A stretch of DNA of 64,000 nt from JBBDIK01 sp964640385 (GTDB taxonomy: Bacteria > Actinomycetota > UBA4738 > JBBDHU01), in the NCBI GenBank assembly GCA_964640385.1, contig CAZXFL010000007.1, positions 1 to 64,000 of the forward strand, written 5' to 3'. Of this stretch, positions 8,563 through 16,825 are shown piece by piece (the stretch's first letter is position 1; each line of letters starts with the position of its first letter). The notes under the pieces were generated by a model that searched no databases, was not told the origin of the DNA, and saw nothing but the letters and a program-made list of their open reading frames with translations. The position numbers and the translations under genes were made by a program.

Positions 8563-9198
8563 ATGTCCACGTTCCTGACGGTCTTGCCCCTCGCCATCGT
8601 CATGGTCGCTGGCCCGCAGATCATCAGCGCGATCATGCTGGCGACCAGCGAGAAGGCGAAGAAGAACTCGTTCGCGTACGTGGCGGGCGCGATGCTTGCT
8701 GCCACCGCCGGCACGACGATCGCGTTCCTGGTCACCGGAGCCATCGGCGGTTCGACGGACAGCCAGAGCACCGGGCCGACGCCGGTGGACTACGTCCTCG
8801 TCGTCCTCTTGCTCTGCCTCGTCGTCCGTGTGTACCTGAAGCGGAAGGCCACCGAACCGCCGAAATGGATGAGTAAGCTGCAGGCCGCCTCGCCGAAGTT
8901 CACCCTCCGGCTCGGGTTGCTGCTGTTCTTCCTCATGCCGACCGACATCATCACGATGGTCACCGTCGGCGGCTATCTCTCGTCACGCGGCGCCCCCCTC
9001 GTGGAGGCGCTCCCCTTCTTGCTCACCACGGCTCTGCTGATCGGCTCACCCCTCCTCGTACTGCTGCTGATGGGCAAGCGGGCGGAGAAGATCCTGCCGA
9101 AGATGCGTGACTGGATGAGCACGAATTCGTGGGTTGTCAGCGAAGTCGTGATCGTGTTCTTCCTAGTGATGGAGCTGAACACGATCCTGTCCGCATGA
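8563..9198 (+). CDS. GAP-family (LysE-like) membrane protein
   Basis: 211 residues from the ATG at 8563, with six likely membrane helices and a hydrophilic loop (KRKATEPPKWMSKLQ) between helices 3 and 4. This matches the GAP/Sap family, actinobacterial integral membrane proteins of the LysE superfamily that have been linked to glycolipid export (GPL/sulfolipid addressing proteins). A TATCAT hexamer lies 8 nt before the start. Longer upstream starts exist in frame but would encode a non-membrane arginine- and serine-rich leader, so I reject them. The stop overlaps the next gene as ATGA. Confidence 0.75.
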   Translation: MSTFLTVLPLAIVMVAGPQIISAIMLATSEKAKKNSFAYVAGAMLAATAGTTIAFLVTGAIGGSTDSQSTGPTPVDYVLVVLLLCLVVRVYLKRKATEPPKWMSKLQAASPKFTLRLGLLLFFLMPTDIITMVTVGGYLSSRGAPLVEALPFLLTTALLIGSPLLVLLLMGKRAEKILPKMRDWMSTNSWVVSEVVIVFFLVMELNTILSA

Positions 9199-9704
9199 GC
9201 GAGACGTCCTCGACGGGGCCGGAGCGGCCGGCACTGGTCCTCTCCACATTGATCCTCGTCGCCGGCGTCGCGAACGTGAATCTCGCCGTCGCGAACGTCG
9301 CGCTGCCGACGATCGGGAACGCGTTCGACGCGTCCCAAACCCAGCTCAACTTGGTCGCCGTCGGCTTCTCACTCGGACTCGCCGCTTCCGTGCTCTATCT
9401 CGGCGCCCTAGGGGACCGGTACGGACGCAAGATGATGCTCCTCCTCGGGATGGGGATCTCGATCCCGGCTTGTCTCCTGGCCGCGTTCGCTCCCCGGATC
9501 GAGATCCTGATGTTCGCCCGCCTCCTCGGCGGGTTGGCGGCGGGGATGGCGTTCCCGACGACGCTCGCGTTGATCACCGCGCTGTGGTCGGGACCGGCGC
9601 GCACCCGGTCGATCGCCCTCTGGTCCGCGATCGGGGGAGCGCTCACGGCGCTCGGGCCGCTGCTCGCCGGTTGGTTGCTCCTGCACTTCTGGTGGGGGTC
9701 GGTG
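9195..9704 (+). pseudogene. MFS transporter, truncated after the N-terminal six-helix half
   Basis: 170 natural residues: an N-terminal helix with ANVALPTIGNAFDAS, the MFS signature GALGDRYGRKMMLLLG, and helices to FWWGSV at the point where the sixth helix continues in DHA2-type drug transporters. From 9705 the frame becomes arginine-rich nonsense, which is antisense to another gene's signal peptide. The C-terminal six helices are absent, so this cannot be a working transporter. The break is abrupt, indicating a deletion or an assembly join rather than slow decay. Confidence 0.8.
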
Positions 9705-9773
9705 GCAGGACCGTCCACGAGGAGGAGGCTGAGGGCCACGGCGAGCACGAGGGCGAAGCGAGCGATACGCATC
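9702..9773 (-). pseudogene. Secreted-protein gene truncated after its signal peptide
   Basis: Reads leftward from an ATG at 9771-9773: MRIARFALVLAVALSLLLV then DGPAT, a good signal peptide. At about 9702-9705 it runs into the antisense of the MFS gene. Only the first ~24 residues remain, so the protein cannot be identified. Confidence 0.6.
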
Positions 9774-9798
9774 GCGGGAGAGGGTGGAGCACCGCTCA

Positions 9799-9836
9799 CC
9801 TCCCGGTCAAGCCGTCCCCTCCCGGTCAAGCCGTCC
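9799..9836. repeat. Short tandem repeat, two 19-bp units
   Basis: The unit CTCCCGGTCAAGCCGTCCC occurs twice head to tail, followed by a partial third unit. It lies in the noncoding segment upstream of the truncated secreted-protein gene. Confidence 0.7.
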
Positions 9837-9958
9837 CCTCCCAGGAGTTGGCGAACTGGCGCCATCCGCGCCGCTCGAATAGCCTTCGTCAGGTCCGGGG
9901 CCCGAACGGGCGGGTCGCTGCGGAAGCCGCGGGATTCCGCGGTCGAGGAGGGGGAGCG

Positions 9959-10357
9959 ATGTCGAGACAGTCGAACATGCGGATGGGCGGATGGGTTCTG
10001 TTCGCGGCGGTCATCATGGTGCTCGTCGGAGCGGCGAGCGCTTTCCAAGGGCTTATCGCCATCCTGGATCCGACGTCCGTGACCACGGGCGACGGCACGA
10101 CCATCATCCTCGACGTCTCGACGTGGGGTTGGGTTCATCTCGTCATCGGAGCCTTCATCGTCCTCGCCGGCCTCGGCGTCATGGCCGTCCGGACCTGGGC
10201 GCGGATAGTCGGCATCGTCCTGGCCGGGATCAACCTCTTGGCGCAACTCGCCAGCGCCGATGCCCATCCGTTCTGGTCGATGGTGGTCATCGTCCTTGAT
10301 GTGGTCGTCATCTACGCGCTTGCTGTTTACTACGACCCGTACGCCGCCGAGTCCTAG
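9959..10357 (+). CDS. DUF7144-type small membrane protein
   Basis: 132 residues, ATG at 9959 preceded by a strong GAGGAGGGGG. Four helices are predicted: GGWVLFAAVIMVLVGAASAF, a WGWVHLVIGAFIVLAGLGVM helix, one in WARIVGIVLAGINLLAQLA, and FWSMVVIVLDVVVIYALAVY. The pattern matches a small four-helix family (DUF7144) common in actinobacteria and of unknown function. It heads a run of four co-directional small genes. Confidence 0.7.
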   Translation: MSRQSNMRMGGWVLFAAVIMVLVGAASAFQGLIAILDPTSVTTGDGTTIILDVSTWGWVHLVIGAFIVLAGLGVMAVRTWARIVGIVLAGINLLAQLASADAHPFWSMVVIVLDVVVIYALAVYYDPYAAES

Positions 10358-10395
10358 GCAGGACTGCGCCCCGGCACAAAGGACAAGGAGGCAGG

Positions 10396-10824
10396 ATGAG
10401 TATCGGTCCCGTCGAGTACATGATCGTTGCCTTCCCGGGCAACAAGTTCCGGGGAGACATCGCCCCCGCACTCGCCGAGTTGGTGAAGTCGAACACGATC
10501 AACATCATCGACCTGGCGTTCGTGATGAAGGACGCCGATAGCAACGTGGAGGCCCTCGAGTTGAGCGATCTGGACTCGGAGGTTGGCGCGGCCTTCGGCG
10601 AGCTGGAAGGAGCGAACGGTGGGCTCCTCAACGAAGAGGATCTCGAGGCCGCGGCTGAGGAGCTCGAGCCGAACTCGTCGGCTGCGCTGCTGGTCTGGGA
10701 GGATGTGTGGGCGACCAAACTCGCCGATGCGATCCGAGAGGCGGACGGCGTCTTGCTTGATCTCGAGCGGGTCCCGCACGAGGTCGTCATGGCAGCAGTG
10801 GAATGGGCCGAGTCGAACGCCTGA
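10396..10824 (+). CDS. DUF6325-type protein
   Basis: 142 residues, acidic, ATG with an AGGAGG site just upstream. The start MSIGPVEYMIVAFPGNKFRG and the ending DGVLLDLERVPHEVVMAAVEW are typical of a soluble actinobacterial family (DUF6325) that usually accompanies DUF7144 and SHOCT proteins. Function unknown; a role in envelope or stress response is only a guess from the neighbours. Confidence 0.7.
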   Translation: MSIGPVEYMIVAFPGNKFRGDIAPALAELVKSNTINIIDLAFVMKDADSNVEALELSDLDSEVGAAFGELEGANGGLLNEEDLEAAAEELEPNSSAALLVWEDVWATKLADAIREADGVLLDLERVPHEVVMAAVEWAESNA

Positions 10825-10860
10825 GGCGATCGGCTCGGATGACGAAGGAGTGATGCAGCG

Positions 10861-11118
10861 ATGAGGAGAAGAGGACCAGGATTGGTCGGCGTTGCGGCGC
10901 GGACCGCGGTCGTCGCGGGAACCGCAGGGCGGGTATCCCGTCGGCAGCAACAGAAGTACGCGGCGCAAGACGCTGCACAGCAGCAGGCGGAGCCCCAGGC
11001 TGCAGCAGCAGGTGACGACACTGCGGCGCAGATCCAGCAGCTGGCCGCGCTGAAGGACCAAGGACTCCTCACCGAAGAGGAGTTCGCCGCGAAGAAGAAG
11101 CAGATCCTGGGCATCTAG
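10861..11118 (+). CDS. Small SHOCT-domain protein
   Basis: 85 residues: a basic, weakly hydrophobic N-terminus (GLVGVAARTAVVAGTAGRV), a Gln/Ala-rich linker, and a C-terminal SHOCT motif (QIQQLAALKDQGLLTEEEFAAKK). SHOCT is a short oligomerisation module. Third gene of the operon. Confidence 0.75.
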   Translation: MRRRGPGLVGVAARTAVVAGTAGRVSRRQQQKYAAQDAAQQQAEPQAAAAGDDTAAQIQQLAALKDQGLLTEEEFAAKKKQILGI

Positions 11119-11145
11119 CCAACCAACCCGAAAGGAAACCGAACG

Positions 11146-11523
11146 ATGCTTGCAGAATGGAACATCGGCGACGTGTTCATGTCGATGGTGGTCTTCTTCT
11201 TCTGGTTCATGGCTATCTGGATCTTCATCTCGATCTTCGGCGACATCTTCCACCGCAATGACATCTCCGGCGGCGCGAAGGCGGGATGGATCCTCCTCAT
11301 CTTCCTCGTTCCTCTCGTCGGCGCGCTGATCTACATCGCCGCACGGCCGAAGATGACCAAGCAGGACAAGGATGACCTCGAGAAGATGCAGGAGATGCAG
11401 CGGCGGATGTCGGGCGGATCGGCGGCCGACGAGATCGCGAAGCTCGCGAAACTCCGTGACGAGGGGAAGATCACGGCTGAGGAGTACGAGGACATGAAAC
11501 GCAAGGCGCAGATGGCGTTCTGA
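11146..11523 (+). CDS. Membrane protein with PLDc_N-like helices and C-terminal SHOCT motif
   Basis: 125 residues. Two helices (MVVFFFWFMAIWIFISIFGDIF and GWILLIFLVPLVGALIYI) match the PLDc_N/phospholipase D nuclease N-terminal type. They are followed by a charged linker and a SHOCT motif (EIAKLAKLRDEGKITAEEYED). SHOCT appears in both this protein and its neighbour, so the two may bind each other. Last gene of the operon. Confidence 0.75.
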   Translation: MLAEWNIGDVFMSMVVFFFWFMAIWIFISIFGDIFHRNDISGGAKAGWILLIFLVPLVGALIYIAARPKMTKQDKDDLEKMQEMQRRMSGGSAADEIAKLAKLRDEGKITAEEYEDMKRKAQMAF

Positions 11524-11551
11524 TCCGGCCGATCGGAGACCAGAGGTCTGC

Positions 11552-11630
11552 TGGCGGTCCCGACCGGATTCGAACCGGCGATCTCCGCCTTGACAGGGCG
11601 GCGTGTTAAGCCTGACTACACCACGGGACC
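11552..11630 (-). tRNA. tRNA-Asp (GTC)
   Basis: The cloverleaf runs 11630 to 11555 (76 nt) with CCA encoded at 11552-11554. Anticodon loop CTGTCAA gives GTC, within a CCGCC/GGCGG stem. The acceptor stem is GGTCCCG/CGGGACC with a T-loop GGTTCGAATCC. Confidence 0.95.
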
Positions 11631-11641
11631 ATGGCCTTCCG

Positions 11642-11714
11642 TGCCCCCAACGGGATTCGAACCCGTGTCTCCGCCTTGAAAGGGCGACATCCTAGGCCGC
11701 TAGACGATGGGGGC
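11642..11714 (-). tRNA. tRNA-Glu (TTC)
   Basis: 73-nt cloverleaf with anticodon loop CTTTCAA (TTC), acceptor GCCCCCA/TGGGGGC and T-loop GGTTCGAATCC. No CCA is encoded. It lies 11 nt from tRNA-Asp and is probably co-transcribed with it. Confidence 0.95.
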
Positions 11715-11786
11715 GGGTTCGCACCACAAGGGGCAGCCGCGCACAAGTATAGCGAGCGCCCGGCCGGGTCCGGACGCAGGCCGTGC

Positions 11787-12089
11787 TCACGTCTCCGGGG
11801 CGCCGGGGTCGATCCGGTCGCCGGGGGCGAGCGGCGTGTCCTCCGTGCATTCCAGGACGTGGCGGGCGCGCAGCCGCGGCCGGCCGAGCCGGTTCGGGCT
11901 CATCCGGACGATCTCCCGGACGCGGAAGTCGGCGTCGAGGTAGGCCACCGCGATCGGGAATCGCATCCCGAACGTGTGGACCGACCGGCAGTTCGGGATG
12001 AGCAGAGCCTCCTCGGGTTCGAGGAAGGCTTGACCTCTGAGCCCTCGCATCCGCTCGCCCCTCGTCCGCGCAACGCTGATCGAAGTCAC
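11787..12089 (-). CDS. DUF192 family protein
   Basis: 100 residues from a GTG start. The DUF192 core is present: RMRGLRGQAFLEPEEALLI, then CRSVHTFGMRFPIAVAYLD and VREIVRMSPNR. It lacks the signal peptide that many family members have. Function unknown. TAGGAT lies 6 nt before the GTG, suggesting a leaderless message. Confidence 0.75.
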   Translation of the reverse strand: MTSISVARTRGERMRGLRGQAFLEPEEALLIPNCRSVHTFGMRFPIAVAYLDADFRVREIVRMSPNRLGRPRLRARHVLECTEDTPLAPGDRIDPGAPET

Positions 12090-12101
12090 GGTCCGATCCT
12101 A
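12090..12101 (-). promoter_or_regulatory. Leaderless -10 element (TAGGAT)
   Basis: TAGGAT on the minus strand (12096-12101), 6 nt before the GTG of the DUF192 gene. It is divergent from the promoter at 12138. Confidence 0.55.
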
Positions 12102-12137
12102 CGCACGGAGTCCGACACGCGAGGAACGCCCGGTCGG

Positions 12138-12150
12138 TAGGATTGGCGCC
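12138..12150 (+). promoter_or_regulatory. Leaderless -10 element (TAGGAT)
   Basis: TAGGAT (12138-12143), 7 nt before the ATG at 12151. Confidence 0.55.
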
Positions 12151-13497
12151 ATGAGCTCCGAAGATCTGCCTGGGATCGGGGTGACGGACGGGTTCACGCT
12201 GGCCGCGGTCGGCGATTGCATAACATCGCGACCGCTCTCACCGACGCTCCAGCGTGACGCGGGATTCGCGGGGGCCGTCGACATCCTCCGCAAAGCGACC
12301 GCCACCTTCGGGAACCTCGAAACGTCCGTCATCGACATCCGCGGGTTCCGGGGAAGCCCCCGGACGTGGGGCGACTGGGACATGGCCGCACCGCCGACGG
12401 TCGCCGAGGATCTGGTCTCGCTCGGCTTCGACATCGTTTCCCGCGCGAACAACCACTGCCTCGACTGGGGTATCGAAGGGATGCGCGAGACGGCGCGCCA
12501 CCTGGATGACGCCGGACTCGTGCACGCGGGAGCCGGGGAGGTGCTGGCGTCGGCGCGCGCCGCCCGGTACGTGGAGACGTCGGGAGGGCGCGTCGGTCTC
12601 GTTTCCTTCGCCCCTACCGGCCGGTTCGACCCGGCCGCCGCGCTCGATCAGTTCGGCGAGGTTCTCGGCCGGCCGGGCATCAACGCGTTGCGGTTGCGTC
12701 AGATCTTCACCGTGCCGCCGGAGTTGCTGGCGGGCCTTCGTGACATCGGGCGGTTGATGGACCCGGCCGCGATGGGCCAGGACCTCGCCACGCGCCCGGG
12801 CGCCGACCACCTGAGCCTCTTCGAGGCGCGGTTCGAGCCGGGGGAAGAGCTTTCGCTCCGCTACGACATCGATGCCGCCGACCTCGAGGCGAACCTCCGG
12901 AGCATCCGGCTCGGCAAGCAGCATTCGGACCTGGTGGTGGTCTCCGCGCACGTCCACGAGGAGGGTCCGGGCGCCGACACGCCGCCGCCGTTCCTGATCG
13001 ACGTTGCCCGCGCGGCCATCGATGCAGGAGCCGATGTGTTCGTCGGGCATGGGATCCATCGGCTGTGGCCGATCGAGATCTACGAAGGCCGGCCGATCTT
13101 CTACGGGCTCGGCAACTTCATCTTCAGCGACATCCAAGAGCCGCTCACCCGCAGCTTGTACGAGGAAGGGCGTGACTTGCTCGAAAAGGCAGGACACGAC
13201 GACCCCGAGCGTGCGACCGATGCCGACGTGAGCGCGCTCCTGAACGCGCAGGGGTTCGACGACGACCGCTACTTCGAGAGCGTCATCGCAGAAGTGACGT
13301 TCGACGGAGGCCGGGCGTCCGGCGTCCGACTCCACCCGGTCGACCTCGGCCGCGGGAAGCGCCTAACCGGGAGCGGTATCCCACGCATCGCCGAACCCGA
13401 ACGCGGCGCCGACATCCTCAAACGCCTCGCGGAGATGTCAGAACCCTTCGGCACCAAGTTCGTGTCCGAGGCCGGCGTTGGCACGGTCACCGTCTGA
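12151..13497 (+). CDS. CapA/PgsA-like metallophosphatase-fold protein
   Basis: 448 residues. The CapA signature runs through the protein: LAAVGDCI near the N-terminus, then ATFGNLETSV, a FDIVSRANNHCLDWG segment, DLVVVSAHVHEE, and DVFVGHGIHRLWPIEIYEGRPIFYGLGNF (quoted in part). These are the metal-binding Asp, Asn and His blocks of the calcineurin-like fold used by the poly-gamma-glutamate CapA family. There is no signal peptide and no capB or capC nearby, so polyglutamate synthesis is unlikely. A cytosolic hydrolase role is possible. Confidence 0.8.
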   Translation: MSSEDLPGIGVTDGFTLAAVGDCITSRPLSPTLQRDAGFAGAVDILRKATATFGNLETSVIDIRGFRGSPRTWGDWDMAAPPTVAEDLVSLGFDIVSRANNHCLDWGIEGMRETARHLDDAGLVHAGAGEVLASARAARYVETSGGRVGLVSFAPTGRFDPAAALDQFGEVLGRPGINALRLRQIFTVPPELLAGLRDIGRLMDPAAMGQDLATRPGADHLSLFEARFEPGEELSLRYDIDAADLEANLRSIRLGKQHSDLVVVSAHVHEEGPGADTPPPFLIDVARAAIDAGADVFVGHGIHRLWPIEIYEGRPIFYGLGNFIFSDIQEPLTRSLYEEGRDLLEKAGHDDPERATDADVSALLNAQGFDDDRYFESVIAEVTFDGGRASGVRLHPVDLGRGKRLTGSGIPRIAEPERGADILKRLAEMSEPFGTKFVSEAGVGTVTV

Positions 13498-13508
13498 CAG
13501 CCTGATAG

Positions 13509-14120
13509 CTAGCAGAGCGTCGGCACTTCAACGTTGTGCTTCGAATCGCCGGCGTCGGCACCGAAGAGGTCCCGGCCGGGACTCCCGAACAGCGAGTCGT
13601 TTCCCTGGCCATCCGCGGAGCAGAGCCAGTCGCCTCCCTTCCCGCCCACGAGCACGTCTCGACCGTCAACCGCCAGGAGGATGTCGTCGCCGCCGTCACC
13701 GTACGCACGATCGGGCCCACGATCTGCGTACAAGGTATCTTCACCGGGCCCGCCTCGGATTACGTCCCCACCAGATCGACCACCGAAGAGGTCGTCGATC
13801 CCGCCCTGGCCCGATACTTCGTCCCTGCCCACCCCGGCGAGCACGGTATCGCGACCGGTCCCGGCATAGACGATGTCGTTCCCTGTCCGCGGGCGGATAT
13901 CGTCGTTTCCTCCGAGTCCGCAGATTACATCCGGTCCCACCGTGCCCATCAGCGGGCGATCGTCGCCCGGAGTCCCCGTAATAGTGCAAACTTCGCTTCC
14001 CCGGTCTTCGATCGCCGAGCCACCGATGGCGGCGGGCGATGAGCCCCCTGAGAAGCAGCCGCTGAGGACGGGAATCGTGAGAATCAGAAGGAACCGCCAG
14101 GGAGTCGTGAGCATCCTCAT
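13509..14120 (-). CDS. Lipoprotein with RTX (hemolysin-type) calcium-binding repeats
   Basis: 203 residues. A signal peptide ends in a lipobox (LSGC, Cys at about 22). From about residue 58 there are successive GGxGxD-like nonapeptides (CGLGGNDDIRPRTGNDIVY, AGTGRDTVLAGVGRDE, then GGRSGGDVIRGGPGEDTLY). These form calcium-binding beta-rolls in exported proteins. No RTX type I secretion genes are near, so export is presumably by Sec with lipid anchoring. Convergent with the CapA-like gene, 11 nt away. Confidence 0.8.
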   Translation of the reverse strand: MRMLTTPWRFLLILTIPVLSGCFSGGSSPAAIGGSAIEDRGSEVCTITGTPGDDRPLMGTVGPDVICGLGGNDDIRPRTGNDIVYAGTGRDTVLAGVGRDEVSGQGGIDDLFGGRSGGDVIRGGPGEDTLYADRGPDRAYGDGGDDILLAVDGRDVLVGGKGGDWLCSADGQGNDSLFGSPGRDLFGADAGDSKHNVEVPTLC

Positions 14121-14230
14121 CTGATAGTAGACCGGCCGCGTGGCGAGATGGTTCCATCGTTGTCAGGATCAAGTGCACAACCCTGGCCAGGCCGCGCGGA
14201 GCACCAGCAGACCACAACCCTGACGTGCGG

Positions 14231-14305
14231 TGGGCCGGGCGGGATTCGAACCCACGACACGAGGGTTAAAAGCCCCCTGCTCTGACCAGGCTGAGCTACC
14301 GGCCC
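14231..14305 (-). tRNA. tRNA-Lys (TTT)
   Basis: 75-nt cloverleaf with anticodon loop CTTTTAA (TTT), acceptor GGGCCGG/CCGGCCC, D-arm TAGCTCAG and T-loop GGTTCGAATCC. CCA is not encoded. Confidence 0.95.
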
Positions 14306-14378
14306 CGCCTGGATTCTATGGAACCCTGGAGGCGCAGGGGCCGTCCAACGGGACAGTCCTTCCGGAAGGGGTCGTGTC

Positions 14379-15125
14379 ATGGGCAAATCTGCCGGCATCA
14401 TCGTGCTGATCGTGGGTCTGGTCGCGGGCGTTCTGCTCGCCAGGGTGCTGGGCGGCGGCGGGGGAGGCGAGGGACCGGGAGAGATCCCCGAGACCATCAC
14501 GGTCTCCGGCACCGCAACCGTCAGTTCCGCTCCCGACCAGGCGATCCTGAACCTGGGGGTCCGAAGCGACGGCGAAACCGCTGAGGAGGCGTTCGCGGCG
14601 AAGGCCGAACGCACCGACGCCGTGTTCGCCGAGCTCAAGGCCGCGGGGGTCTCCGAAGACGATATCGCGACCACCGACCTGCGGCTCGACAAGCGCGTCG
14701 CGGACCGCAACACGCCGAAGGAGCGGACCTACTTCACCGCCGAGACCGAGTTCGACGTGACGATCCGGGAGTTGAACGACGCCGGCGAGATCGCCGCGCG
14801 GGCGGTCGGTGCCGGCGCGAACGTGGTCGGTGGCATCGAGTTCCGGCTCGGGGATCAGACCGGCGCGAGGGAGAAGGCCCTGACCGAGGCCATCGAGGGT
14901 GCGCGCGGGAAGGCGGAAGCGATGGCTGCGGCAGCCGACGCCGAGGTCGGCGAGGTCATGCTGATCGACGAGACGAATGCCGAGTTCGAGCCGTACCACC
15001 AGCAGCTCCAGAACCGGGCCCTGTCCTTGAGCGGGGCGGCGCCCTCCATCGGCGCGTACAAGATCTCCCCCGGCGACGTCGAGACGCGCGTGACCGTCAC
15101 GGTCGTCTACGAACTCGAAGACTGA
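14379..15125 (+). CDS. SIMPL-domain (DUF541) envelope protein
   Basis: 248 residues with an N-terminal membrane anchor (IIVLIVGLVAGVLLARVL), a Gly linker and the SIMPL/DUF541 fold: ITVSGTATVSSAPDQAILNLGV, a FDVTIRELNDAGEIAARAV segment, and the ending ETRVTVTVVYELED. Family members are periplasmic or cell-surface proteins of unclear role (E. coli YggE is linked to oxidative stress). A ribosome-binding site (GGAAGGGG) precedes the ATG. Confidence 0.85.
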   Translation: MGKSAGIIVLIVGLVAGVLLARVLGGGGGGEGPGEIPETITVSGTATVSSAPDQAILNLGVRSDGETAEEAFAAKAERTDAVFAELKAAGVSEDDIATTDLRLDKRVADRNTPKERTYFTAETEFDVTIRELNDAGEIAARAVGAGANVVGGIEFRLGDQTGAREKALTEAIEGARGKAEAMAAAADAEVGEVMLIDETNAEFEPYHQQLQNRALSLSGAAPSIGAYKISPGDVETRVTVTVVYELED

Positions 15126-16799
15126 CTAGCGGTTCTGGCCGTAACGGTTGGTGATCGGCAGGCGCCGGTCGCGGCCGAACGCCTTCGGCGTGATCTTGAC
15201 GCCGGGAGGCGCCTGCCGCCGCTTGTACTCGGCGCGATCGATCATCTGCACGACGTACGCGACGAGGGCCGGGTCGAACCCGTCCATGATGATCTCGTCC
15301 GGCGACCGGTCGTGCTCGACGTACGCCTCGATGACCGGGTCGAGCTCCCCGTAGGGCGGCAGCGAATCCGTGTCCTTCTGGTCCGTCCGCAGCTCCGCCG
15401 ACGGAGGCTTGGTCAGGACGCGATCGGGGATCGGCGCTCCACCGACGCCGTTCTCGTTCCGCCACGCGCACAGTTCGTAGACGAGCGTCTTGGGCACGTC
15501 CTTGATCGGTGCGAACCCGCCGGCCATATCGCCGTAAAGCGTGCTGTAGCCGACCGCGTACTCGCTCTTGTTCCCCGTCGCGAGCACGAGCGATCCGAAC
15601 TTGTTCGACAGGGCCATCAGCAGATTCCCGCGGATGCGCGCCTGGACGTTTTCCTCCGCAAGTCCCTCCGGCGTTCCGGCGAACATCGGCTCGAGCGTCT
15701 GCAGGTAGGACGTGAACACGTCGTCGATGGGGACGGTGTCGAGTTTGATGCCGAGGCGCGCTGCGACCTCCGTCGCGTCCTCGAGGCTCTCGGGGGTGGA
15801 GTAGCGCGACGGCATGGCGAGCGCGTGCACCGACTCAGCCCCGAGCGCGTCGGCCGCGAGGATCGCGACGAGCGCAGAGTCCACCCCACCGGACAGCCCG
15901 AGGACGACCTCGGCGAATCCGTTCTTGCTGACGTAGTCGCGAAGGCCCATTACCAACGCGTCGTAGACGTCCGCGGGTTCGTCCGGCCAGGCGATGAAGC
16001 CGGGGTCTGCCAGACCACGCTTATCCATCGCGGGAGTCCCCGATCCGGGGAAATGGTCCGTGGCCGACGGAACGTCCAGGTCGACGATCAGCAGGTCTTC
16101 CTCGAACATCGGTGAGCGCCACGCCACCTCGCTGTCGGGCGCGATCACCATGCTGCCGCCGTCGAAGACCAGCTCGTCCTGGCCGCCGACCATGTTCACG
16201 TAGACGATCCACGCCCCGGTCTCGGCAGCGCGAGCGCGACAGATCTCGATCCGTTCGGAGATCTTGCCGCGGTGGTAGGGCGAGCCGTTGATGTTCACGA
16301 TCACGCGCGCCCCCAGACGGGCGTACTCGTCGAACGGCGATCCGCCCTGCCAGGCGTCCTCGCAGATCGACACGCCGAACGCGGCCGACGCGATGCGGAC
16401 CGGACACGGCGCTTCGCCGGCGGCGAACGTCCGGCGCTCGTCGAACACGCCGTAGTTCGGCAGCTGCATCTTGTGATAGCGCTTGACGATGCCGCCGCCG
16501 TGCAACAGGGCTGCCGCGTTGTGGACGCCGGCGAGGCTCCGGTCGACGAAGCCGACGAGGATCGGACTCCCGTAGCGGGTTTCGAACGCGAGCTGGTCCA
16601 GCGCGTCGAGGTTGTCCTGGACGAATTCCGGGCGAAGGACCAGGTCCTCGGGCGGATAGCCGGTGACGGCGAGCTCGGGGAAGCAGACGACATCGGCGCC
16701 CTCAGCGGTGGCCTTGGCAGCCCATTCCGCGATCCGCTCGACGTTGCCGTCGAGGTCACCGACCGTCGGGTTGATCTGTGCCAGCGCGACCCGGACCAT
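15126..16799 (-). CDS. nadE: Glutamine-dependent NAD+ synthetase
   Basis: 557 residues. The N-terminal nitrilase-fold glutaminase has its triad Glu42 (FPELAVTGYP), Lys110 (KMQLPNYGVFDE) and Cys146 (SICEDAW). The C-terminal synthetase has the ATP pyrophosphatase loop SGGVDS (303-308) and GNKSEYAVGYSTLYGD. It converts deamido-NAD to NAD+ using glutamine, ATP and the tunnelled ammonia, and is the full two-domain form usual in actinobacteria. TAGGCT is 6 nt before the ATG. Confidence 0.95.
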   Translation of the reverse strand: MVRVALAQINPTVGDLDGNVERIAEWAAKATAEGADVVCFPELAVTGYPPEDLVLRPEFVQDNLDALDQLAFETRYGSPILVGFVDRSLAGVHNAAALLHGGGIVKRYHKMQLPNYGVFDERRTFAAGEAPCPVRIASAAFGVSICEDAWQGGSPFDEYARLGARVIVNINGSPYHRGKISERIEICRARAAETGAWIVYVNMVGGQDELVFDGGSMVIAPDSEVAWRSPMFEEDLLIVDLDVPSATDHFPGSGTPAMDKRGLADPGFIAWPDEPADVYDALVMGLRDYVSKNGFAEVVLGLSGGVDSALVAILAADALGAESVHALAMPSRYSTPESLEDATEVAARLGIKLDTVPIDDVFTSYLQTLEPMFAGTPEGLAEENVQARIRGNLLMALSNKFGSLVLATGNKSEYAVGYSTLYGDMAGGFAPIKDVPKTLVYELCAWRNENGVGGAPIPDRVLTKPPSAELRTDQKDTDSLPPYGELDPVIEAYVEHDRSPDEIIMDGFDPALVAYVVQMIDRAEYKRRQAPPGVKITPKAFGRDRRLPITNRYGQNR

Positions 16800-16811
16800 G
16801 AGGTCAGCCTA
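16800..16811 (-). promoter_or_regulatory. Leaderless -10 element (TAGGCT)
   Basis: TAGGCT on the minus strand (16806-16811), 6 nt before the nadE ATG. Confidence 0.6.
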
Positions 16812-16825
16812 GCGCTCCCGGTTCG

